Origin: an uncultured Bacteroidales bacterium
GTDB taxonomy: Bacteria; Bacteroidota; Bacteroidia; Bacteroidales; WCHB1-69
Reading direction: 5' to 3'
DNA length: 29,554 nt
NCBI GenBank assembly: GCA_946407715.1
Contig: CAMJPH010000024.1
Span: 1-29,554 of the forward strand
The position numbers and the translations under genes are program-made. Within the stretch, counting starts at the first letter, position 1. Each line of letters begins with the position of its first letter. Below, piece after piece: positions 14,173 through 20,712 of the stretch. The notes beneath the pieces are model-generated. The model was not told the DNA's origin. It saw nothing but the letters and a program-made list of their open reading frames with translations, and searched no databases.

Positions 14173-16758
14173 TTACGGATTTATATTTCTAAAACAAAGA
14201 TTTCCATTCTCTACGGTTATCTGTATCGGCAACGATTGCACAATATCGCCCGTAAGCAGCTTCATCGTCAAATTATCAACAACATGCTCCTCGATGGCCC
14301 TTTTGACTGGCCGTGCCCCGAACTCCGGAACATAACCGATTTCGGCAATCTTGGAAACCACACTTTCATCAATGCTCATATTGATTCCACGTTCAGCCAT
14401 TTTTTGGGTCAAGTTCGACAACTGCATTCTGGCAATATCGGCGATAACCGGCTTCGTGAGCGGATGGAAAAGCACAATGTCGTTGATTCGGTTGACAAAT
14501 TCCGGCGATATACGCGCTTTCAGCATACCCACAAGCTGGTTCTTTAAGTTTTCCTCATCTGCCGCAATGAAACATTGTTGGTTTGTGCGTTCAAAAATCA
14601 GATCAGCCGCAAAATTGGACGTCATAATGATAATCGTGTTGCGAAAATTGACCACATTCCCCTGTCCGTCTGTCATCCGACCATCGTCTAAGACTTGCAG
14701 AAGCGTTTCAAAGACTTTGTTATGCCCCTTTTCTATTTCATCCAACAAAACAACGCTATAGGGCTTGCGGCGAACCGCTTCCGTCAGCTGTCCGCCTTGG
14801 TCATAGCCGACATATCCTGGCGGGGCGCCAAAAAGACGCGACACGGAATGCTCTTGCTGATATTCGCTCATATCAATCCGCACCATCATATCCCGACTGT
14901 TGAAAAGGTATTCTGCGAGGGCTTTGGCCAATTCCGTCTTCCCCACCCCAGTGGTCCCGAGAAAGAGGAAAGAGGCAATGGGTTTGTTGGCATCCGAAAA
15001 GCCCATCCGATTTCGTCTGATAGCCTGACTGACTGCATGTACGGCACCCTCCTGTCCTTTCACCGTGTTGGCGAGCACTTCTTCTAACCTGAGGATTTTC
15101 GCAGAATCATCATCACTCAGTTTCTCTACAGGAATGCCGGTCCAAGAGGTGACCACATGGCGAATCTCATCCTCGTCCAAGGCATATTTGAGGAGCAGCG
15201 AATCCTGATCGACATCCGACATCTCCCGGTCCAAGGATGCCTCGATGTCAGCGATTTGCTTCTCCAAGGCAACAGCTTCCGTATAATGTCCGAGCGACTG
15301 TTCGATTTCCCGCTGTTTCTCTAAATTTTCCTTCTGGTCACGCAGGCGCTGGACGGCTTCCAGTTGCGTACGCTCATTCTGCCATTTGGCATACATGGTT
15401 CGCTCATTCTCTTTCAGATCCGCAATTTCTTGTTCCAACTGCGCCAAATCGTGATGTTGCTCGTCCTGCATAAGCGATGCGCGCTCCATCTCTTTATTGC
15501 GTATGATTCGTGTTATCTCATCTAATTCGTGCGGCACAGAGTGATGCTCCACCCGCATACGGGAGGCGGCTTCGTCGAGCAGATCGATGGCTTTGTCGGG
15601 CAGGAACCGGTCCGTGATATAGCGGTGGGATAACTGGACAGCCGCCACCACCGCTTCGTCCAGGATTTTTATTCGATGGTGCTTTTCATAACGCGATTTG
15701 ATACCGCGCATGATCGTTATCGCGGAATCAACATCAGGTTCCTCAATATCCACTTTTTGGAAACGGCGCGCGAAAGCCTTGTCTGATTCTATGTATTTGC
15801 GATATTCCTCGTTGGTGGTGGCCCCGATCACTTTGATTTCGCCACGCGCAAGAGCCGGTTTGAGGATGTTGGCGGCATCCATAGCCCCATGCCCCGCCCC
15901 GACAAGCAAGTGCATCTCGTCAATAAACAACACAATATTGGGGTCGGATTTAACGTCCGCGATAACATTATTCAATCGTTTCTCAAATTCGCCCTGCATA
16001 CTTGCACCCGCGACGAGTGAGGTGAAATCCAACGCATACAGTTTGAGGGGGCGCATCTCCTCGGGCACGTCTCCTCGCAGGATTCTATGCGCCAGCCCCT
16101 CCACAATGGCGGTTTTGCCGGTTCCGGGGGCACCTACCAAGAGCGGATTGTTCTTTGATTTGCGAGTCAAAATCTGCAACAACCGGCGAATTTCCTCATC
16201 CCTTCCGATAACAGGTTCAATCTTACCCGTTTCAGCCAGTTTGTTAAGATTCGCCGCATACGTGTTCAAGTGCTGGAGGGGAGCGTTATTGTCTGGATGC
16301 GGATTTTGCGGTTGGCTTTGCGAGCCACTGTTACCGTAGGCATCCAACGCGCTATTGATTTTCTCAACAGAAATCCCGAAATCGGGCATCATGTCACGGA
16401 CCGGATTTTCGGTCTCAAAAGAAGCGGCGAAAATGTGTTCCAACGCCACCACCGACGAATTGCGACGCCCGGCAATCTCCACCGCTTTTTCAAACACGCG
16501 ATTCAACGAGGGGGAAAAGCCGGGGGGCTGCGTCTGCACTTTCGGCAGAGACTTCACCATTGCTCCGAGAGCAGTGCAAAAAGCATTCCTGTCCACTCCC
16601 ATGTGATTGAGCAAAAAGAACACGAGTTCCTTGTCCAACTCGACAATTGACACCATCATGTGTGCCGGTTCAATGGAGGCATTTGGCCCTTGGGTGGCCA
16701 ATGCGTGCGCCTGCTTGATAGCCGATTGCGACAAAGTTGAAAAATTAGCGAAGTTCAT
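14173..16758 (-). CDS. ClpB-type Hsp100 AAA+ ATPase with altered pore loop
   Basis: This 861-residue protein has ClpB architecture: a Clp N-domain (1-140), a linker (about 143-165), NBD1 with Walker A GAPGTGKT (209-216) and Walker B VLFIDE (276-281), a coiled-coil middle domain (about 405-525), and NBD2 with GTTGVGKT (601-608), pore loop GYVG (648-651) and VVLLDE (669-674). Candidate arginine fingers are present (AFARRF, FVNRIND). No ClpP-docking IGF/IGL tripeptide is visible, so it should unfold or disaggregate without ClpP. In NBD1 the usual pore loop KYRGEFE reads SMQGEFE (253-259), so the substrate-gripping tyrosine is replaced. It begins 1 bp after the small repeat protein in a ubiquitin-like operon. 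This points to a dedicated unfoldase, not the housekeeping ClpB. A type VI secretion ClpV role is unlikely, since no Tss genes are nearby. Confidence 0.9.
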   Translation of the reverse strand: MNFANFSTLSQSAIKQAHALATQGPNASIEPAHMMVSIVELDKELVFFLLNHMGVDRNAFCTALGAMVKSLPKVQTQPPGFSPSLNRVFEKAVEIAGRRNSSVVALEHIFAASFETENPVRDMMPDFGISVEKINSALDAYGNSGSQSQPQNPHPDNNAPLQHLNTYAANLNKLAETGKIEPVIGRDEEIRRLLQILTRKSKNNPLLVGAPGTGKTAIVEGLAHRILRGDVPEEMRPLKLYALDFTSLVAGASMQGEFEKRLNNVIADVKSDPNIVLFIDEMHLLVGAGHGAMDAANILKPALARGEIKVIGATTNEEYRKYIESDKAFARRFQKVDIEEPDVDSAITIMRGIKSRYEKHHRIKILDEAVVAAVQLSHRYITDRFLPDKAIDLLDEAASRMRVEHHSVPHELDEITRIIRNKEMERASLMQDEQHHDLAQLEQEIADLKENERTMYAKWQNERTQLEAVQRLRDQKENLEKQREIEQSLGHYTEAVALEKQIADIEASLDREMSDVDQDSLLLKYALDEDEIRHVVTSWTGIPVEKLSDDDSAKILRLEEVLANTVKGQEGAVHAVSQAIRRNRMGFSDANKPIASFLFLGTTGVGKTELAKALAEYLFNSRDMMVRIDMSEYQQEHSVSRLFGAPPGYVGYDQGGQLTEAVRRKPYSVVLLDEIEKGHNKVFETLLQVLDDGRMTDGQGNVVNFRNTIIIMTSNFAADLIFERTNQQCFIAADEENLKNQLVGMLKARISPEFVNRINDIVLFHPLTKPVIADIARMQLSNLTQKMAERGINMSIDESVVSKIAEIGYVPEFGARPVKRAIEEHVVDNLTMKLLTGDIVQSLPIQITVENGNLCFRNINP

Positions 16759-16759
16759 C

Positions 16760-17047
16760 TTACAAACACATTTGCATTAAAATCACAAGCACAATAAACC
16801 AAATAACGCATCCAATGTTATCCAACAGACATCCACTCAGACATCCGTCAAAACATCCATCTGACGAAGGTGTCGTCGGAGTACTTCGCCGACGTCTTGA
16901 AGAGGTGCTGTTACGAGACGTATTTCCCGAATGTCTGAATTCACCAGTTTCATCATCGTAAACATATCCCCCTGAAGAGGTATTGTTATGGGACGTATTT
17001 CCCGTAGGTCTGAATTCACCGGTTTCATTATCGTAAATATATCCCAT
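16760..17047 (-). CDS. Small repeat protein with C-terminal membrane anchor
   Basis: This 95-residue protein consists of two tandem 25-residue repeats (residues 2-26 and 27-51), each starting GY(I/V)YD(N/D)ETGEFR and continuing with an N/S/T-rich tail. A basic patch SRRRRS, a cysteine-rich segment (CFDGCLSGCLLDNIGC) and a hydrophobic C-terminal helix (about 78-95) follow. The soluble part is probably disordered and faces the cytosol through the positive patch, with the tail in the membrane. It is wedged between the E1-like gene (12 bp) and the ClpB-like gene (1 bp). The TGEF motif recurs in the 57-residue protein at 18364-18537. It could be a substrate, adaptor or membrane anchor for the system. 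No family is recognised. Confidence 0.75.
   Translation of the reverse strand: MGYIYDNETGEFRPTGNTSHNNTSSGGYVYDDETGEFRHSGNTSRNSTSSRRRRSTPTTPSSDGCFDGCLSGCLLDNIGCVIWFIVLVILMQMCL
16895..17044 (-). repeat. Tandem 75-bp coding repeat
   Basis: Two in-frame 75-bp units (17044-16970 and 16969-16895) encode the duplicated 25-residue segment of the small repeat protein. The units share long identical runs, such as the stretch encoding the ETGEFR core. The duplication is therefore recent or kept uniform by recombination, and its copy number may vary between strains. Confidence 0.7.
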
Positions 17048-17059
17048 AATCTTTTAGCA

Positions 17060-18355
17060 TTAAAGTGAAAGGCCTTCTGTGTCCAGATTCACATCGATGT
17101 CCGTAAGCGTAAAGACATCCTCTCCTTCGTCTAAACGGAGTGTGTGCGAACAGACGGGACAGCCTTCGTCCTTTTGTATTCTGGCACCATACCAGCGCAA
17201 AACGGTCGGCATGTTCGCGGATTGCGGCAACGCGGCCCAGTTCGAGTATTTGTTTTCGCGCCTGTTGGCCCAAATATAGTAGTCATAGACCAGATCCTGC
17301 TCAAGCGAGGATATGCCGGAAGCCTTGCCGCGGGAGAGCTCCATAAGGGTTAGTTTGACCATAAGATTGCAGATGGGCTCGATGTCGGCTGACAAACCCA
17401 CTTGGACCGCCGCTTCCGCCTCTTCGGGCGCCATATAGGCAGGGATGCGGCCATCCCGGCGCGCGGCCTCCAGGTTGGTGATTTCCTCCTCCGCGGAATT
17501 AAAGGCCCCGGACCCCACCATACAGCAATAACAGGGGCCTTCGGGACGATAACGGAAGACGTCGCCGCCCTCCGCACGCGTGATGGCACGACCGAAAATG
17601 CCGATTTTACGGTGCCGCACCAATGCTTCGGAAAGGTTGAAACGACTTTGGTTGTTGTCCGTTGCGCAGATGACGATATCCGCCTTCGCAACCTCTTCGT
17701 CCAACAAACCATTCTCGATGTTCTTATTGATATTGACAGGAAAACGATCCACGGTGGCATAAGGGTTTTTGCCGATGACAGCATCATAAATGGCATCTGT
17801 TTTCAATCGGCCCAAATCCTTGGTGGTACACGTGTGGCGGGCAAGATTATGCAGTTCCACCCTGTCAAAATCAAAGAGGGCGAAATTTCCGACACCGGCT
17901 TTTGCCAATTCTATGGCGATTTGCGATCCGAAACTGCCCAAACCCACAATCATCACCCGTTTGGATTCCAAGATGTCAAGCTCCAAAATGCCCTTGTTTC
18001 TTGAATACAAGTCCTCCTTTGAAGGTATGTAGTTCAAATCACACGCTTGTATCTCGCCATCCTTCCGCATCTGCAGTTGGCAATCCCCTTCGTTGACCAA
18101 CAAAAAGAACAAAAAAGAATCGTCCGAATAACGTGACACCAAATCTGAAGAGTGTTTCGCCACCAAAACTTTCTCTTTTTTCCCAAAAGAGTGCTTGGGT
18201 TGCGTCAAGTGGATGTGATAAACAGACTCGTCCTCCCACAAATAGGAGAACGCCTCCGCGACCTCTTCCTTGGAACCGCGAAAGGCCTCAATCTCTTCGG
18301 AACTCAGATACACTATTGGAAGCGACACGTCTTCCAAAACGATGTTTGCTTTCAT
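17060..18355 (-). CDS. E1-like ThiF-family adenylyltransferase
   Basis: This 431-residue protein has an unrecognised N-terminal region (1-130) followed by a ThiF/MoeB/E1 Rossmann domain. That domain shows the nucleotide motif GLGSFGSQ (138-145), the acidic strand end FDFD (161-164), DRVELHNLARH (164-174) containing the conserved Asn-Leu-x-Arg motif, and ATDNNQSR (231-238) containing the E1 metal-site aspartate. PCYCC (274-278) and CPVC (399-402) probably form the structural zinc site; one of these or C329 may be the thioester cysteine. E1 enzymes activate the C-terminus of a ubiquitin-like protein with ATP and pass it to an E2. It lies 8 bp after the 57-residue gene. Genes for two E2-like domains and a JAB peptidase lie just upstream in the same operon, so ubiquitin-like conjugation is more likely than thiamine or molybdopterin biosynthesis. 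Confidence 0.88.
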   Translation of the reverse strand: MKANIVLEDVSLPIVYLSSEEIEAFRGSKEEVAEAFSYLWEDESVYHIHLTQPKHSFGKKEKVLVAKHSSDLVSRYSDDSFLFFLLVNEGDCQLQMRKDGEIQACDLNYIPSKEDLYSRNKGILELDILESKRVMIVGLGSFGSQIAIELAKAGVGNFALFDFDRVELHNLARHTCTTKDLGRLKTDAIYDAVIGKNPYATVDRFPVNINKNIENGLLDEEVAKADIVICATDNNQSRFNLSEALVRHRKIGIFGRAITRAEGGDVFRYRPEGPCYCCMVGSGAFNSAEEEITNLEAARRDGRIPAYMAPEEAEAAVQVGLSADIEPICNLMVKLTLMELSRGKASGISSLEQDLVYDYYIWANRRENKYSNWAALPQSANMPTVLRWYGARIQKDEGCPVCSHTLRLDEGEDVFTLTDIDVNLDTEGLSL

Positions 18356-18363
18356 AGACTGGA

Positions 18364-18537
18364 CTATTGGGCAAAACCTTCCTTCGTCATGGTGGTCACC
18401 ACCTCTCCCGGTCCTGAAGAGCCTTCCGGACGTTGTTCAAATTCTCCGGTAGCCGGATTGAAAGTAAGTTCGGTCATTGCCGTTCCTTCACCTTGTTTGC
18501 GAACTTCTTCGCCTAATTTTTCTTCATCAGTTGCCAT
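18364..18537 (-). CDS. 57-residue disordered-looking protein, candidate modifier or substrate
   Basis: This short frame starts at an ATG at 18537 and ends at TAG (18364-18366). It fits the operon exactly: 30 bp after the E2-like gene and 8 bp before the E1-like gene. The product is polar and acidic, begins MATDEEKLGEEVRKQGEG and contains LTFNPATGEFEQRPEG (about 24-39), which echoes the YDxETGEF repeats of the protein at 16760-17047. It ends TKEGFAQ. It lacks the hydrophobic core of a beta-grasp ubiquitin fold and has no terminal GG, so a classical ubiquitin-like role is doubtful. Small disordered modifiers such as Pup (which can end in Gln) show that such a protein could still be a tag. A scaffold or regulatory peptide is equally possible. 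Confidence 0.6.
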   Translation of the reverse strand: MATDEEKLGEEVRKQGEGTAMTELTFNPATGEFEQRPEGSSGPGEVVTTMTKEGFAQ

Positions 18538-18567
18538 AATTTTAATATTTTAATGTTAACGTTTGTA

Positions 18568-18996
18568 TTAAGCTTGGTGTTTTAAATAATAGTCTATGTG
18601 CTTCCCCGTTTTCAGATGGAGTTCATACATTTCCAGCCACAGTCTGCACTTCACATAGATTTTGTATATTGAAACATAGGGATTCCACGACGCGGAACCA
18701 TAGTGACAAATACGCGTCCAGCCTTTTTCACTGGAAAGAGTGTGCATTGAGGAGCTCGGGTCATCGAGCGCATGACCATCCTTCGCGTAAAGCATCTTTG
18801 TCACAAAGGCTTTGGGAATATAGGTCGGAAATTGTGAAAGTTCAATACGCAAAGTATAGACATTCCCTTTATTGGTACGTGCCGCCATGAGAATATACGG
18901 GTGCGCAGTGCCCATATCCATAAAACGATATGCATTTGCAGGTAATTTGGCGCGAAGAACCATTTGCTCGGCCTGATAGCGTTCATTATCCATCAT
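18568..18996 (-). CDS. E2-like (ubiquitin-conjugating enzyme fold) protein
   Basis: This 142-residue protein fits the E2/UBC core order. Beta strands (NVYTLRIELSQFP) lead to a FPTYIPKAF segment (56-64), equivalent to the E2 flap YPxxPPxx. An extended stretch is followed by RICHYGSASWNP (95-106), with C97 in the catalytic-cysteine place and W104-x-P106 matching the C...W.P signature, then C-terminal helices (IYKIYVKCRLWLEMYELH). It would take the activated modifier from the E1-like protein as a thioester. It overlaps the JAB gene by 4 bp (ATGA), indicating translational coupling. The start could instead be the second Met (18993). The call rests on pattern and context; sequence divergence is strong. 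Confidence 0.72.
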   Translation of the reverse strand: MMDNERYQAEQMVLRAKLPANAYRFMDMGTAHPYILMAARTNKGNVYTLRIELSQFPTYIPKAFVTKMLYAKDGHALDDPSSSMHTLSSEKGWTRICHYGSASWNPYVSIYKIYVKCRLWLEMYELHLKTGKHIDYYLKHQA

Positions 18997-20069
18997 AATT
19001 CTATGTTTTTATAATATTCAACGAATGAGTTGTAAATATCCCCGTCAAACCTCCATTCCGGCAGGATCAATTCACATGGAGTCTCCATATTGTTCCAGTC
19101 TGTTTTGCAAATCTTGAAAACCGGAGGGACATTTGGGAAACCGGGAGGAAACGAGACCGTCATGGAGAGTTCCCTGTGGTATGTACACATCAGATGGACA
19201 TGTTTTTGATTATCCAACATTGGTTTCAGATTGAAAACATTCAAATCCGAGTTGAGGAAATCCATTATGGCTTTTAACACCTTATTGTTATTTTTGTCCG
19301 ACAGCCAATACGCTGAATCATAATGTGGCGTCGCATTCGCTTCAGGCTGGAACGAGTTGCACGTATCCATACCCGAATAATTGGGTTGCGGGGTGTTTGG
19401 CTGGCATAACATGTTCCGCAATTCCGTGTCAATCAGCTCGCGGAAAGGGCTGTCCGCCGGCTTAACCATCCAATGCGCTTCCTCATAGTCCGTTCCTTTG
19501 CCATTAACAAAATTAAAAGGGTTCAGCTTCGTCGTGTCAGCTGTTATGTTGCCGATACAAAGCAGAAAACGGTTGCGTTTGCTTTCCACCAGCCCTTTTG
19601 CCATGGAGGAGGCATCGTGTCCGCTTGGATGCGCCAGCCCCAATCTGTGGTGCGAATGCCACTCGCCGATATGCTGAAGCCCGTACTTTCTGACCAGCAC
19701 GTTCCCGACAGACTCCAAATAAGACAAATCTTGATTGAAAAACGTTATTTGGTGGTTGGCGCGAGGTCCCGGCCCGATGGTATATAACACGACCGGGGTG
19801 CCGTCATCCGTCCAATAGCCAAACATCTGCCCCCCGGTCTCGATATGAGGGTAGTCGAGAATACACCGCGACACAAAATCCAATTCGCTCTTATAAATGA
19901 TGGCTTTATCACTCGGGGAAATCGCCAAATCACGTTGCGGAATGGATTGTGAAGCTTCTGACAAAGCCAATTCCTTCTTTTGGATATCATCACGACTTTG
20001 CCCATGGCACAGCACTGGAAATGAGACTATCTTTTTCATGCGACGGATTCTTCTATGTTTTTTTTCCAT
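18993..20069 (-). CDS. JAMM/JAB metallopeptidase fused to an E2-like domain
   Basis: This is a 358-residue protein from the ATG at 20069; a TTG three codons upstream (20078) is a weaker alternative. The JAB/MPN domain (about 55-200) shows ETGGQMFGYW with catalytic E77 and GEWHSHHRLGLAHPSGHD, giving zinc ligands H138, H140 and D152, with S149. The HxH-to-serine spacing is eight residues where the textbook motif has seven. The C-terminal part (about 250-358) looks E2/RWD-like: HLMCTYHRELSMTVSFPPGF, then PNVPPVFKI as the flap, then TPCELILPEW with C332 in the active-cysteine place. JAMM peptidases remove or mature ubiquitin-like proteins, as Cap3 does in CBASS. This is the first gene of the operon, behind a TATCTTTG promoter. 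The JAB assignment is strong and the E2 assignment moderate. Confidence 0.85.
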   Translation of the reverse strand: MEKKHRRIRRMKKIVSFPVLCHGQSRDDIQKKELALSEASQSIPQRDLAISPSDKAIIYKSELDFVSRCILDYPHIETGGQMFGYWTDDGTPVVLYTIGPGPRANHQITFFNQDLSYLESVGNVLVRKYGLQHIGEWHSHHRLGLAHPSGHDASSMAKGLVESKRNRFLLCIGNITADTTKLNPFNFVNGKGTDYEEAHWMVKPADSPFRELIDTELRNMLCQPNTPQPNYSGMDTCNSFQPEANATPHYDSAYWLSDKNNNKVLKAIMDFLNSDLNVFNLKPMLDNQKHVHLMCTYHRELSMTVSFPPGFPNVPPVFKICKTDWNNMETPCELILPEWRFDGDIYNSFVEYYKNIEL

Positions 20070-20124
20070 AATTTTCAAATTCTCGTATTAAAATTTCTTC
20101 GTTAAAGGATTTGAAAAGAAAATG

Positions 20125-20132
20125 CAAAGATA
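20125..20132 (-). promoter_or_regulatory. TATCTTTG promoter of the JAB-E2-E1-ClpB-TerB operon
   Basis: On the minus strand TATCTTTG lies 55 nt upstream of the ATG at 20069. TTG triplets lie 17 and 22 nt upstream of it, near the expected -33 distance. No other box this good is seen before the remaining operon genes, so it probably drives all seven. Confidence 0.65.
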
Positions 20133-20243
20133 AAAAATAATCCGAAATCCAAGCCAATTAGGTCAGATTTTTCTTGCAGGGCATACACATCTTCTTTTTT
20201 ATTTGGGCGAGCCGGCGCGCCAATCCTCCGAGGTCTCGCTGCC

Positions 20244-20656
20244 TTAAATCGGCAGATTGTCCGTCATCAGCTCCGCTGCCAGTTGTCCGCCACGCTGCAG
20301 CAGCGATTGCTGGACTGCTTTATCGTCCTCATATTGAGGAATCTCTGTAATCACTCGTGAGAGTTCACGCAGTTTCGCGTATGCTTCCACTATGGCGATG
20401 ATGGTTTCCACAGCATTGGGGCTTTTAAGTATGGTCGCTAGCATATAGAGCCCTTTTTCTGTGAAAGCTTTAGGTAATTGTGGCAAAAACGAAGATTCTG
20501 AAGGTGGTCGAAATTTTCGACCACCTCTGCTTTCTCTTGATTATCAAACATTAGAACATATCCTTCAGGGAATTTCTCGGGATTGTTGCTTACAGCCTCA
20601 TTAACATGTTTGGTCTGCAAGCCATACAATTCGGCCACATCAGAGTCCAGAATCAC
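20244..20656 (-). pseudogene. ORF6N-domain gene, frameshifted and N-terminally truncated
   Basis: The upstream frame reads VILDSDVAELYG...NNPEKFPEGYVL, the hallmark of ORF6N (phage antirepressor-like DNA-binding) domains. The downstream frame reads LPQLPKAFTEKGLYMLATIL and continues NAVETIIAIVEAYAKLREL, which is the normal continuation of the family. The frames switch at the T5 run near 20485-20490; one additional T would restore RFLPQLPKAF. The usual N-terminal residues before IRNQQV are absent and an in-frame stop lies about 10 codons upstream, so the start is also lost. The gene is a remnant of a mobile-element or defence-linked gene and borders the DUF1016 gene. A sequencing error would explain the frameshift but not the missing start. 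Confidence 0.72.
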
Positions 20657-20712
20657 CTGCTGATTCCTCGATGATGGGTACTATCCGGCATAGTGAACAG
20701 ACGAACTACGAA

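Noticed and set aside
13668..14192. 174-codon plus-strand frame over the TerB-like gene
   Set aside because: It overlaps the well-fitting minus-strand gene and has no domain or ribosome binding site.
14173..16758. ClpV of a type VI secretion system
   Set aside because: No Tss genes in the window; the neighbours are E1, E2, JAB and TerB genes and the architecture is ClpB-like.
17060..18355. Thiamine or molybdopterin biosynthesis ThiF/MoeB
   Set aside because: No ThiS/MoaD-type or thi/moa genes nearby; the E2-like and JAB genes point to conjugation.
17060..20069. Type II CBASS (Cap2/Cap3)
   Set aside because: No CD-NTase or effector gene adjacent, and E1 and E2 are separate proteins instead of a Cap2 fusion.
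20161..20243. Terminator formed by the GGCGCGCC-containing hairpin
   Set aside because: The stem is bulged, and the T-run lies on the wrong side of it for either strand.
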